A stretch of 64,000 nucleotides of DNA from contig FTLJ01000165.1 of the NCBI GenBank assembly GCA_900155495.1, positions 105,449 to 169,448 on the forward strand. The letters run 5' to 3'. A program made the translations under genes and the position numbers. Shown one piece after another: positions 44,715 to 63,801 of the stretch. This stretch comes from Porogramme epimiltina. Taxonomy: Eukaryota; Basidiomycota; Agaricomycetes; Polyporales; Polyporaceae. Numbering within the stretch: the first letter of the stretch is position 1; each line of letters starts with the position of its first letter. The notes under the pieces are model-generated. The model did no database searches, had not been told where the DNA came from, and worked only from the letters and a program-made list of their open reading frames with translations.

Positions 44715-47175
44715 ATGCTCCGACGGCTCTTTCTCGCACACATCGCTCTCCTCGTCCTGCCAACTAGCATCGCAGCTTCCGGAATCATAAACGATTCCAG
44801 CGTTGTTAGCGGCAAGACCTTCGACTACGTCATCGTGGGCGCGGGACTAGCAGGCACCACCATCGCTGCCCGCATCGCTGAGGACCCTTCCGTGAAGATC
44901 CTCGTTGTTGAACCCGGCGGAGACGACCGCGATGACCCGCAAGTATATGACATATACCAGTATAAGGCAGCGTTCATGGGACCCCTTGACTGGGCTTGGG
45001 AGACGGACCAAGGAAGGCTTATCCATGGGTATGTATTTCTCCGTTCGTGGCACAATCGTGCGGGGATTCTGATTAGCACGCGGCAGAGGGAAGACTCTAG
45101 GCGGGAGCTCGTCGATCAATGGCGCCTTCTGGACCCGAGGTGCGAAGGCACAGTACGATGCATGGACGGCTTTGCTTGAGGAGGAAGAGGCGTCGGTAGG
45201 ATGGAATTGGGACAGTATGTTCGCGTACATGAAAAAGGTCCGTCTTCTGCGTTGCTTGATGTCCTAGCGTGTGTTCACTGTCCCCCTGTAATGGTCCTAG
45301 GCGGAAGGCTTCTCCGCGCCGAATGCGCAGCAGCGCATGAAAGGGGCAGGATCTGTGGCATCGTTTCACAATACGAATGGTCCAGTACAGGCAACGTTTC
45401 CGGATGGGATGTACGGCGGACCTGAAAATCCTGCTTTTATCGAGTCGGTCATGAATCTGACGGGGATGGAGCACTGTGAAGACCTCAATGGCGGTATGCC
45501 GAACTGTGTGACCCTCGTCCCGCATGTACGTTCCACCATCAGATTATCACTTTGGCAAAAGGACCGACGTTTGTTCCTGCTATTGTTAGAGCATAGACTG
45601 GCATCGCGAGGATCATCGTTCGTCGTCCATTGAAGCGTATTACACCCCCGTTGAGGACAAACGGGAAGGCCTAACGTTCCTCATCCGACACCAGGTGATG
45701 CCATTGTGTTCTCTAGCGTGGTTCTCCTCGTCTCAATCTCTCTTGCGCTTGCATCGCAGGTTACCAAGCTGCTTTTCGAAGCTGGCTCAGGCGTTCCTCA
45801 CGTTGCGACCGGGATCGAGTTCGCAGCAGCAGATGGTTCAGGAGAACGAATGACTGCGTTCGCGCGAAAGGAGGTGATCCTTGCTGCGGGCGCAATTCAC
45901 GTACGTTCTCGCCTGACATACCTTATCGGTGCAGCACTCATCCACCCCCCGCAGAGCCCTGCTATCTTGCAACTTTCCGGAATCGGCGACTCCGACCTCC
46001 TGACACCTCTCGGCATCCCCACCTTGATAGAACTCAAGACGGTGGGCAGAAATCTTCAAGAACAAACGTTGAACTCCATCGGCGGACCAACGGACGGCTT
46101 CGACTTGGGCGGGATAGGGCCCAAGGACGGGCTGGCGTTCCCAAACATCCGCGAACTCTTCGGAGAGCGTGCAGATGCTTCCATTGCTAAGATGCGGGTG
46201 TCGCTGAGGACCTGGGCGCAGTCCGAAGCACACAATGCGATGTCAGCGGACGCGCTGGAGACGATATTTGGGGTGCAGGCGAGGACGATCATTGATGACA
46301 ATGGTGAGCATGGCATCCGTGGCGGCAGCTGCATGTGGTGCTGCAGAACATGACCGCGTCCTATTCCTAGTCCCAATCGTGGAGTTCCTTTTCGGGCCTG
46401 GGGTCCCTCAGTCAGGGTATGGCAGCTGCCTTCTGAAGGGTGTCATGGTGCTGACAGCGGACTTTGTATAGCGACCTGGGCATCACCGCCTGGCAGCTTC
46501 TGCCCTTCAGCCGCGGGAACGTCACGATCACAGTAGGCATCATTGTGCCCCTCGTCGTCCGCGGTCTGCGGAAGCACTGACCGTCTTCTGTCCCTCATCG
46601 CAGTCAAACGACCCGTTTCAGAAGCCTGCCGTGAACGTCAACTACTTCAGCGTCGACTGGGACCTGGACACCCAGGTCGCGGGCGCGCGCCTTGCGAGAC
46701 GAGTTCTTGCCAACCCTCCACTTGGGTACGTCCCTGCGAATCCTCGGAAAATCTCACACTCACGTCCTGTTACCCCTGCGACATTCCGCCATCCCCTCCC
46801 CCCTCTCCCTCCCCCCTTCCCCTAACTGCACCTGTACCTCGCACGTCCGGCGGCTTTAGGGCCCTCCGCTCGCCCCAGGGGGAGACAGCACCCGGGCTGT
46901 CCGCAGTGCCCGACGACGGGGACGGCGGGCCGGACGCCGCGTGGGCCGCGTGGGTGCTGCAGACGTTCGGCGCGGTGTCGCACCCGATCGCGTCCGCGGC
47001 GATGATGCGGCGCGCGCTGGGCGGGGTCGTCGACGCGCGCCTGCGCGTGTACGACACGGCGAACGTGCGCGTCGTCGACGCGGCGGTGGTGCCGCTCCAG
47101 CTGAGCGCGCACCTGTCGAGCACGCTGTATGGGCTCGCGGAGAAGGCGGCGGATCTTATCAGGGAGGAGCGGTGA
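44715..47175 (+). CDS. GMC oxidoreductase 2, glucose-oxidase-like
   Basis: About ten exons at the same places as GMC1. The signal peptide is LFLAHIALLVLPTSIAAS, and the FAD loop is YVIVGAGLAGTTIAARI. Further signatures: KTLGGSSSING, EVILAAGAIH, LQLSGIGDSD, VGRNLQEQT and LPFSRGNVTI. The His-containing motif reads SHPIASAAMM where GMC1 has the usual H-x-I-G-T; the His is kept but Gly-Thr is replaced by Ala-Ser. The second His lies in LSAHLSSTLYG. The last exon is unusually GC-rich. It is probably a secreted flavoprotein oxidase or dehydrogenase diverged from GMC1 after tandem duplication. Confidence 0.84.
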
Positions 47176-48221
47176 TGTGCGCGTCGCGTGGGTGGGTTGA
47201 CGTGCGCAGTCTACCTTCGTCCGTACTGCGTTGGGAGGGTGCGTGGCTTTCGATGACGTGAGTGACGTCATCGGCGTTTAGTAGCGATGTCTCCAAATAT
47301 AGATAATAGGCGCCTTTATGACATCCAACAGACCCTGCTTCAAATAACCTCACACGCATATCAGCCTGCGCCGGCAGACCTTAGACTTTTATTGTGCTGA
47401 GGGCGGACGCAGCACTCGTACTCACGACCCATTGGGCACTATCTGGGCATCACGGCAAGAGAAGCTGCACAGTTACCTACGAGTGTTCCCCGGGCCACGA
47501 GCCACCCGCGTGAGACCGCGTTCGCCGTAGGTCATCAATGTGTACCAACTTCCTGCTGCGGGGGCGGAGCGAGAGGTGCCTGGCCAACTGAGATATCGGG
47601 GCGAGTCGTAGGGGAGGGCAGACAAGTTCGCCTCTCTGAAAAATCGTCTTGTCCTCGGAGTGGAGTATTGAACGCCACCGGCACAATGAATACGCTGCTG
47701 AGACAGTGTCTTGTCTTGTCCGCCGCTTCAAAAACGCCACGAAATCCGAGAATTTCTCTGAGAAGAAACTATAGGGTGAGACATACCCGGACGCTGGTGT
47801 TGGCCGGTGTTCTTTCCTCGAGGCCACCTTGTTACAGTGATCGGGGGACTTGGGGATCAGCAGTGCAAGTCTAAGTGGTGATAATGGGACCTGGTGGGGC
47901 CCGAGAGGATCACCGTGCATGCTTGCCGTACACACGCATACATATGGGTCCAGGTGGATGCTGGCATTCCGAGGCCGCAGTCTCGTCCTTATGGGGCACC
48001 CTTGTGCTTCCCGAGGATATATGGGGATAGGAACCTCGGGCAGATAGTCAATGCCGAAGCTATATCCCGCTCACGCAAGGCTTCTTAAACGTGGTAGACT
48101 TGTGGACACATCTATATTGTGGCAAGGCTTACAGCACAACTGCGCTCGACGAGACATCGCAAATACAAAAGCAAGACATCATACACTCCAATTCCTACGC
48201 ACCCCCCACCTCGCCCCGCGC
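47176..48221. other. Intergenic stretch between GMC2 and the methyltransferase
   Basis: No gene is supported. A 152-codon open frame on the minus strand (47477-47935) has no domain and biased composition. The flanking genes converge here, so this is largely 3' flank. Confidence 0.4.
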
Positions 48222-49702
48222 CTACAAGCGCGTGACGCTCCACTCCTGGCACGTAAACGGCCGCTCGTTCCCCGGCCACGTGTCGAAATACGTCGGCCCG
48301 CCCGGTTCCGTGACCATCCTGCTCTCGAAGCGCACCCTGTCCGCGCCCCCGAACGCCTCCGCGAAGAGCGCGCCGAGGCTCTCGGGCGAGTGGCAGAACA
48401 TCGTCCAGTCCGAGGCCGTCGGGCGGAACGGGCCCGGCGCGGGGAGCGCGCCCTGCACGCCGAAGAGGAGCGAGCCGGGCTCGGGCGAGAGGAGGCCGGC
48501 GAGGGCGCGCGCGATGTGCGCTTGGCCGGGGGCGTCGAAGAGGTGCAGGAACTTGCCCATGAAGACGGCGGAGACGCGGCCGCGGAGCGGGTTCAGGGAG
48601 GTGAGCGTGGCGAGCGCGGGGAGCGCGTCCTCCTCCGCTCCCGCGTCCGGTGCCGGTGCCGCGTCTGCGTCTGTGGCCGCGGCAGGGTCCGCGGAGGCGG
48701 AGGTGGGAGGGGCGGCGTCTAGGGGCGGCTGGATCGCGAGGAACGCGGGGTCGAAGACGTCGCCCTCGATGAACGGCACGGGGAACGTCTGGGGCGTGTC
48801 GCGGAAGAGCGCGTGGCCCTGCTCGTACAGGCCTGTCCGTATTTCGAGTCCGAGGTCGAGGTCGGGGACGCGGGTTGATGGCACAGCGCGCGAAGCGGAA
48901 ACGCCGACCGGGAAAACGCAAAGCGAAATGTCAGCGCAATGAAGCAAGCAAGCGGGACTCGGGAGGCGACAGGCGTGATGGGAGGAGCGCGGCACGCCGG
49001 GGCCGCGGCGAGGGACGAGGGACGGGGGGCGGGGGCGGTGAAAGTGATGGGGGTGGAGCGCACGGAGGAAGGAGGCTTACCGCCGCGCAGATCAGTCGCG
49101 ATGCACGCCTCGACCGGGAAGCCGTCCAGGACGGCCTTGCGCACGTCGCTGCCGACTGGCGCAATGCTCGCGTCAGTGCATATAAGGGTGCGGGTGGGGA
49201 CTGGGGCTCACAGGCACACCCGAGGTCGACGAAGACGGGGTTCTTGCGCGCGCGCCCGAGCTGGAGGAGCTGCGGGTAGGCGGGGAGGCGCGAGATGCGT
49301 ATCCTACGAGACGCACAACAAGGCACGGTGAGCGGACCGCTAAGCGAGGTGACACAGATGGGCTGCGCGCACCTGGTGAAGCCAAAGATGCGAATGCACG
49401 GATACGGGAATATCTGCGTCGTCGGGTGCCGTCGTCAGCGGGGCGCAAACAAGGATAAATTGCGGGGAAGGGGGTGGGTGTGGGATATATAGGCTCAGCG
49501 GCGGCGACAGGGAGGAGGGAGGACGGGGCTGCGCGAAGCGCACCTTGAAAGCTTGTGCCTGGACGTCGAGGATGTGCCGCTCGAGTTCGGCGTCGTCGTC
49601 GATCTTGGTGGCGGCCTTGAAGAATGCGCGCTCGTCGGCGTCGAGCTGGAGGTACTTGGACGCGAGCGGGAGCTCCCAGGACTTGGGCGCGGTGTAAGAC
49701 AT
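48222..49702 (-). CDS. SAM-dependent methyltransferase of the fungal meroterpenoid type
   Basis: The first exon, 49544-49702, starts MSYTAPKSWELPLA. Two short exons lead to VFVDLGCAFGSDVRK, the SAM-binding motif I, split by an intron. Then come CIATDLR (acidic loop), LGLEIRTGLYEQGHALF, FIEGDVFDP, and a C-terminal part with VFMGKFLHLFD and LSPEPGSLLFG. This order matches fungal methyltransferases that act on meroterpenoid and polyketide-like products, but members also occur outside clusters. The join after DLR, near 49060-48900, is not resolved because no good acceptor stands out. A low-complexity Ala/Asp/Pro insertion lies inside the domain. It is divergent from GMC3. Confidence 0.75.
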
Positions 49703-50803
49703 TGGTGTGTGTACAAGGAGATCTGCGGTGGCAGAATCGGGCAGGTGTCGGGGATGAGGACGGGGTCGGCGGTGGTGCGGTGCAGACAGCGACGGGGACG
49801 AGGACTGGACTTGTAGACGGCGCTGAGCGCGTGGCTCGGCAGGCGGGTGCGTCGGAGACGGAGGAGGGCGAGGCTGGTGGATATACTTAGAGGAAATGTT
49901 TGGTCCGGTTACGCGCGGGCAATTCTGATATCATTTCCGATGCACCAGCTGCTGGTAGCTCGTGGAAGGCGCGCAGTAGCGACGGTGGTGGTGCTGGAAG
50001 CATGTGCGCTAAGTAGATAGGGGGAAGGGTGAGTCGGGGTGTGGAAGCGGGATGAGGTGAGAACGCACGGATGGGGAAAACGGCATATGGACACGGCCGA
50101 GGACTCCATGTTGACAAGCGGGGCGGAGGAAAGGTTGCGGGCTGATGTGTTTTCAGGGCGAACTTGGAAGGGAGGGGAACGTGTGCGGAGGAGTGCGCTG
50201 GGTATCAGGCGCACCTGACGGGAATGTCGAAGGAGACCCGGCTCGGAGGGCGCGGGGTGGACGAGCGGAGCTGGAAAGGGAATAGGCGCGCGGGAGGCGT
50301 CCGAGGAAGGGAGGAAGGAGGCCGGGCTGATCAGAAGGGGGTGATGGACAGGCCGGGCGCTTGCGGGGGATTGCGCAGATCTGCGTCCGTCGGCTGATGT
50401 TTGGGGCCCATCGCCGCCCAGATCTTGCCTTTTAGCCGGGACCATCATGAGCGCGGGGCTGAGCCGCAGCCCCGGCGCCGTGCCCGGTGTACGGGCGTCT
50501 CCCGGGGCTGCCAGGGCGGGCAGCAGCTGTGCTCTCTGTTGGGCGCCTGACAGACGCGACAGGCCGAGCAAGGGCAGCCAGGCGCGACTCGAGGGCAGCT
50601 GATGGGTTGATGGACTCTCCTCGCGTTCACGCTGTCCGCCATCCGTCGCGACTGCCCCAGCCCCGCCGGCTCCCGCGCATCCCCACCCGCGCCCGCAATA
50701 AATATGCCCCCAGCCCCCGCCCGTACAACTTTCATCCTCTTCGTTCACAATCGCGGGCGTTTTCGTTGAACGGTCGCCTCGCCGTCGCCTCGATCCCTTC
50801 ACC
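49703..50803. other. GC-rich divergent spacer between the methyltransferase and GMC3
   Basis: The long open frames here are a product of high GC and show no family features. It serves as the promoter region for both neighbours; nothing specific is recognised. Confidence 0.4.
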
Positions 50804-53361
<2,558 letters not shown>

Positions 53362-54372
53362 GCGGGCCCTGCGCCCTGCGACCGCTGTGGAGGATAGGGG
53401 GGTTACCTTCTCCCCTGCCCCTACCACACACCCTATTGCTTAACGACAATCATGTCCGACAGTTGTCCGATACCTACCATCGTTTCCCGCCCCGAACTAA
53501 GGACCCTCCCGTCCCATCTCCTGCACATACGTATATCGCCCCGCGTATACCCGCATCTCCACGCTCCCCGTCTGCATCACACTCCTTACTAGATTGTTTA
53601 TACTGTACCATATTTTGTGCTTTAATGGGCCCCCCTCCACGTAGTCACACCATACCTACCTACCGGTCCCTGTTTGCTCCTTTATGTTTTAATGCGTATG
53701 CGCGCCGTGTGTGTACCGTATACGTGTGGTGGTAGTCCTGGCGCGGGAGGATGCCAAATGTTGATTACTATATGGCTTACTGGCTTACATGGGCCTTATC
53801 GCCCCCGCCCCCCGCGTTCCCCGGGCGTGCGCGCGAGCACATCAGGCGAAGAGGGCGACCCTGCGCGCGTTAGTGCGGTCGGTAAAGCGACGGAGTATCC
53901 CCATGCCGCCGCACGCAGCGCAAAATCTTCGCTGTTCAGCGGGACCACCGTGTCCTGATGCTCGCCCGCCCGCTCGCTACTCATTACTCCAGTGCTCCGT
54001 CGTCGCCCCCCGACGCACGATGCACATTGCACACGTCCGCCATGAAGTGAAACCTCCCGCGCCCAGGCTAACAGGCACACAAGCTCAATCATTTATAATC
54101 CAGACCCGGTCGGAACGTACAGAACGAGAGAGCCGCGACCAGCCCGGCGGCTGGCTGGCTGGCTGGCTGGCATCATCACATGCTCCTCACAGCGACATAT
54201 TGAGTAGACATCGTACACGGGCCCCGTTTCGCCCTTTCCAGTCCGAAAAAACCGACCAAAGTCCATCCGCGACCGTCGCCCCCACTGCGACGATTTCACA
54301 GCTCCAGTCGGAGGGCAGCCCGAAGGCTCCCTCGCTCTCACCCATTTACCCGCCCCGGCCCTGCATCCGAAC
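53362..54372. other. Spacer between convergent GMC3 and GMC4
   Basis: No gene is supported. It holds the 3' flanks of both genes and a short GGCT repeat at about 54149-54170 (five to six units). Confidence 0.45.
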
Positions 54373-58189
<3,817 letters not shown>

Positions 58190-60900
58190 TACGGTGATAT
58201 ACGTACTTACTAGACCTCCATCACGATCAGCGCAGGCAGATGCCATCTTTCACGAACCTCCGACGGCGCCAGTGTGGCTGTCCGTAAATACGCCCGTGCA
58301 AATCCGCCACTGCCCGGGACCCTGGTTGGGCCGCCCTGTATCCGCTGGACGTAGACGTCGAGCGTGCGCCGCGTAGATCGGCTCTGCTGCGAGCCCGCAC
58401 GCCACGGACCACCTGGGAGCGCCCGCCTGCCTTTGGGGATATACAAGTGGCACCGAATGCGTTTCACCGATGAATGGGCTCGGACGACGTACCTGAATTG
58501 GCGCGGCCAGGGTGGGAGTGTCGAAGATGGAGCATCTCGCATCCAGGAGCGTCCATGTGGGCCTCCGCGGTCCCACGGGCAGCGTATCTTTCGCTTGAAG
58601 CCTGAACGTGATCACAGGTACGGCGTAGTCAGCGCAGAGGCGCGAATCGGGGTCGAACGCAGCATGTTTTCGTCATGGGGGGCTGAGTTGTCTGTATGTC
58701 TCGATGCTCGCCATGTAAGGATCTGGAGGGAGGTATCCAATCAAAGATAGCTGGGCCTTGTGCACGACCGCGGGCGCAGGCGGCCGCTTACCCGGATGTT
58801 AACGCCCGGTAAGTCCGCTGACTTCCCCAGGTTCTAGTGGAAGGGGCCATTCAGTTTCAGTAGTAAGGTTTGTTTTGCGGTTTACGTCGCAGGAACATAC
58901 GTTAGTGAAGACCTGATGGAAAGTGTGAGTGATAATGGGCGGTGATGCTGAAGACGAGAAGAAAGAGTGGGCATACTAAAACTGTCAGTCTCTCAGAAAA
59001 GGGCCCGCTGCGGCAGCAGGAATGGGGTATGGGGTAGAAGCTAACGAGCCGACATTGTCGGCGTACGTAAACCCGGGCCTCTGAAAGTAGTGTCAGCTCT
59101 AGAAGCAAGATACGAGGAAGTACAACCGACCTGCGTCACTATCTCCCGCCGACGGAGCCGCAAAATCTGATATTTCCTCTCACAGGATGGGCGAACTCGA
59201 ATTACGATTGCTTATGCGGGGAACGGGCAGCAACGACGTGGGTGTGCTTGGGAATAGAGAAGACTCGGATGATCCTACTGGATTATTACTATCCATCTTT
59301 AGCAGACGTAGAGGCGAAGTACGGCACCTTGAGTGCTCACCTAATCGTTCATACGCCGTGCACAATTCTTCCGGTCAGTGTGAAAATGAGCCAACGCATC
59401 TTAGTAACTTGAGGTACCGACAACCCTCGACGGCCAGGTCCGCCGGAGCCCGCACATGGGGTGCTCTTCGCTCGTTCCAGGCGTGCCGCAGAGGCCGCGT
59501 GTTGACCTATCCAATGTGTAAATGATCTATCAGCGTGCTTCCAGCCGAATAGAAAGGAAGACGCACTCACTTCCCCATGTGATATGGTGCCATTTGGCGC
59601 GAATGGGTCGTTCGGAGCAACCGACGTGAAAGTGACGAGACGGCCGAAGCCGCAGTTACAGGGAGCGGATGTTGACGTATGATGCGTCTTGCTGAGTGCG
59701 TAACGAAGGCAGAGAAGGGCAGAAGTCGAAGCGCAGACCTCAGTCATCAAGAGGGCTTCTTATTACATCTGAGCAACCCCGATGGATGGTTAGTATTTCC
59801 TAGTAAGAATGCCCAGAGCAGATGCGCCACACTTGACAGTCGTGAGCACCGCCAACGTCGGCATAGGACGACAACAGTGTGCTCGACGACAGGCCTGGGA
59901 CTTGGCTTGTCGTGTACGGAGCGCCCGGAATCACTGAGCGGATCCACAGTCCGGGCGCCGGCCTTCCCACTCCTGCCTCCTGCGTTGCTCCTCTGGGGCC
60001 TGGCCGACATCTTCCGTCCTATGGCACGGTGTCGCCCAGTTGCGTTGTGCATCATTCATGACCTGCCATAGTTATGACCTCCATCAAGCGTCCGCGTCAC
60101 GCAGAACGTAGAAGCACAAGGCTCGCCGACGCGTACGAATAGCTCAACGCTATGGCGGGTACCTCCATCGTCATCCCGACGGGAAGGCCGGATGTATCTC
60201 GGTCGGCATAATGCGTACGGTTTATACTTAGTGCGGAAAGTCATAGAATCCGATCAGGTCCTGCAGATATCGGACCATTGTGGATGGGGAAATCGGTGAC
60301 TCGGATGGGAAAACGTTTACCCCGCGGCTTCGGAGACTTCGGGCACCTCAAAGCCGGAGAGCTTCAGTACTCACTGGGGAGCATCTGTACATGCCAATGT
60401 CAATGTCGGGACAGACCTGGCGGGTTAGACACGGCCCAGAATATCGAAGACATACGTGGGTGTACAATCTGGCCAAAACCAACAGGATTGTCAAACTTTG
60501 TAAAGGCCATGTCTACGCTTGTCATGTCCTCTCCACCTTCGAACCTGATGTGCACGACACATGACTTGGGGTTGCATGGCCGTCAGGGAAAGTAGGGTTG
60601 TGGAGAACGGAGCCCCGCGTTCCTGGTTCGGGAGAGGGAGTACTGTCACCCAAGCGCCGCCCTTGCTACGGAGGACGGTACTTGGGAGATACCGGCGGGA
60701 AGTAGAGATAGTGCGCTCCCAACCGCTGGGGAGGTTGTTTCGACCCTGTCCGGAAGGGACATGTGCGGTGGTAGGACTTTGGTGAACGGCGGGCGGAGGA
60801 TGGTACATGTGAGCCTTGTGGCGGCAGCCGCGAAAAGAAACATGATGCGCACCTGGTGGGATCCCGGACGAGTGTACCAATATGCTCACTTCCGTAGCTT
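58190..60900 (-). other. Coding-looking fragments of one or more unidentified genes
   Basis: Several minus-strand stretches look like exons: FEGGEDMTSVDMAFTKF near 60540, VELFVRVGEPCASTFC with TRTLDGGHNYG near 60080-60170, GRLVTFTSVAPNDPFAPN near 59600, and FRLQAKDTLPVGPRRP near 58600. Plausible donors and acceptors flank some of them, for example the donor after ISHGE at about 59570. LDGGHNY faintly recalls an Asp-box of sialidase-type repeats, but that is weak. I could not join them into one open protein. It may be a many-exon gene I could not resolve, or a decaying one. Confidence 0.3.
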
Positions 60901-62037
60901 TACCCGCTCAAGTGTATCGGTGTGCCGCACATGCGTTGAATTCTGCTCTGACAGCCGTTATAGATTCCGAGGCCTCTGTCATCAGAGCTCCCGCGGGTCT
61001 TGTGTTCAGGAAGTGGAGGGGAACATTCCTGTGCGTGGCGCAACACATCAAGGCGGTCTGTGAATGTGGGGCATCGATATGGGGTGTTCGCGGGACTCGG
61101 GTGAGGACGAGCGGCGCCATGACGCGGGTGGGCGCGTTGGGCGATGGGCGCCTGCTGTGAGATGCTGCCACGTGGGTGTGCCTGCCCAAGTGGCTGCGCT
61201 CGTTTTCCGATTTGCCGGCAATTCAGAGGCAAAAGCTACGACCGCGACGAGCACCCGTTGAATGTCCCAGGGAACACATCTTGCAACGAGTACAGTTCAC
61301 CCCAAGTTCACCCGTCCTGCATCGAAGCTCGTCCCGTCGGGCTGCCCACATGCGGACACAAGACGGCGGAGCTGCGCAACCCCCGTATCGCGTCGCCATC
61401 CACTAGCGGTAAATAGCACACTCCGGCTACCTGAGGTACCTCGTTTACGGCAAGTCCGGTCTCTTCTTTTGGTTACCAGAGCTTCCCTGCTGACTACCAT
61501 ACGCCAGTGCGCGAATTTCCACCGCTAAGCGGGTCCATCCCGTTGCGCTCTCCTCTCGTCGCCCTCACTGCTTTGCACGCCCATTGTCCCTCCATGAGCC
61601 GCATGCGGTGCAGGCGTTGTGCGCCCGTCACTGCATCGACAAGACCGCGAAGGGGATCGCGATAGAGGGACGAGACGTGCAATCAAAGAAGCGGTGACTA
61701 TCGCTGATGCTGAGAGCGTAACTGGCCGTTTCGACCGTCTGATTCCAGCCATCATGCATCAGAGGACACGGGTCCCATCTCAACCTCCGGGCGGGCGTCT
61801 TCCTGCCATTGGATCTCTGCCAATGTCGTATCTTTCGCCGTGGGAACTGGTGCTCCTCCCCGCCGCGACCCGGATCTGCGTACATATCGTGTAGGCGCAC
61901 ACCGCCCGGATGCGCCCACCTTACTTAACTTCCTCTCTCTCACTTCACTTTCCTCGACGCTTGCCATCCGACCCTCCCTCTGTGAGCTTGTCGGCGTCCG
62001 AGGCCTTTCCACACCAACCACTTTCTTCTCTGCAAAT
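60901..62037. other. Gene-poor stretch before the DUF6534-type gene
   Basis: No gene is supported. The pyrimidine-rich 61920-62030 stretch just before the next start codon is probably its leader. Confidence 0.4.
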
Positions 62038-63801
62038 ATGTCCACTCTTGACGAGCCTTCGGTCCCTCAAGCTACTCTGCTTCTGTGAGTGCCTTCTCAG
62101 TACCTGTCCTGATTGCATATCTGCGTTCTCTAACGGCCTCATCTCACTAGGGTCGGACCCGTCGTGAGTTGCTTCGAAGGCTTCTGTTTCACACACTACT
62201 CACTATCAGAGGAAAGTTCTTGGGGGCGGTCACCAGCTGGCTCATCTTTGGGATTTCCATCGTTCAGCTGTGTAAGTTTTCCACCCTTCTTCTGGGTTCC
62301 GCATCTGACGCCGTCAATGCAGACATCTACTATCTCTCATTCCCCAATGATCGAGCAGGAATGAAAGCTCTCGGTACGACATCCCGCGCTTAGCGTTTGG
62401 CATCTACGCGAGCGCTGACGTCGGTGCTTGGCACAGTCTACTGGGTGTTCTTCTTGGACATATTCTTGACCGTGGTTGGGGGCGCGATGGGTTGGCACGT
62501 GTTGTGCGCGGGATGGGGTCGGCAGACGAACCTCGTTCAGCCGGGCTGGACGTTCTCTGCTATCGGTGTCGGCGATGGTACCAGTGCGTAGCCCGCCTCC
62601 CCTCCTACCCGGGATGCGACTGACGCCCGCGCGCTCCGCAGTCGCGACGACTGTCCAAATCTTCTACGCGTGGCGCATTTGGGTCCTCAAACAATGGCGC
62701 GTTCTCCCCGTGCTCATCATCATGCTCTCCCTCGCGCAACTCGCGGCGACGCTTGCCATTGGCATCGGCGTACGTATAGCATGTACGGCAGTGCGGAATT
62801 TGACGCTCATCGCGACTTTCTGGCAGATCGCGCACCTGACAGACATCTCCGAGCTGCTCCCCTTCTTCCCCAAGACGACCATCTGGCTCGGCGGAGGAGC
62901 CTGTGCGGACATCGTGCGTCTATGTTCTACCCCTCCTCCCGGACCGTGCTGACGTCGTTCCGCCCGCAGCTGATCGCCATTTCCATGGTGTACCTGGTAC
63001 GTAACGCGTCGCCCGGACCGCCGTAACGCCACGCACCACCGCTGACACCGCCCTCTGCGCCCAGCTCACGACGGCGAAGAAGAACTCGCACGCGCTGAGG
63101 AGCAGCGACCGCGCGATCAACCGCCTCATCCGCCTCTCGGTCGAGACGGGCAGCATCACGGCCGCGTGCGCCATTATGGAGCTCGGCTTCTTCCTCGGGC
63201 CCGCCACGAGCAACACCAACATCCACCTGTTCTTGTGCGTGCACCTGTCCGCTCCGCGGGTTTCGCGGCCGAGACTGACGTGTTTTGCCTCCCCCCGCCA
63301 GCGCCCTCATTCTTGGCAAGGGTGAGTCCCGCTCTATGATTACCGGCCCCGCACCCCCGCGCTCCGGCGCGGAGTGTCGGGGGCATCACGAGAACCCGCG
63401 CTAACTAACGCCCACCGTGTGCAGTCTACTCGAACACGATGATGACCTCGCTCAACTCGCGCGTGTCGTCGACCGTCGGGAGCGGCATGTCGCGCCCCGC
63501 GACGGAGGCGACGTCCGTCTCGCTCAACGGCGCGCACAACTTCCGCCCGAACGTCTCCGCGGTGCGCGGCCCCGGCGGGCCGCAGCCGCCCGTGGTACAC
63601 ATCGCGTCGCACACCGAGGTCTTCGCGGACGACCGCTCGTACCCCGACAACGACGGGAAGATCGGGGTAAGCCTCTCCGCCTTTGAATGCTGTTAACTAC
63701 GGCGCTGATGCTTCCTGCACTGGTAGGGCTACGACGATATGGAGATGATGGAGCGCAAGCCGCAAAAGGACATCCGCCTCCAGAGCTTCTCGCCAGTATA
63801 A
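62038..63801 (+). CDS. DUF6534-type fungal multi-pass membrane protein
   Basis: About eight short exons. The start MSTLDEPSVPQATLLL is followed by hydrophobic helices: FLGAVTSWLIFGISIVQL, YWVFFLDIFLTVVGGAMG, TTVQIFYAWRIWVL, VLPVLIIMLSLAQLAATL, LIAISMVYL and TGSITAACAIMELGFFL. The pieces YYLSFPNDRAGMKAL, FYAWRIWVL and LRSSDRAINRLIRLSVETG follow the pattern of the large agaricomycete family with the DUF6534 domain, whose function is unknown. The tail is Ser-rich and cytosolic, with VYSNTMMTSLNSR and an acidic MEMMERKPQ end. The joins of the second and third exons are unsure. The 200 bp after the stop show nothing. Confidence 0.72.

Noticed and set aside
47477..47935. 152-codon minus-strand open frame
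   Set aside because: No recognisable motif or splice structure; lies in the space between two gene ends.
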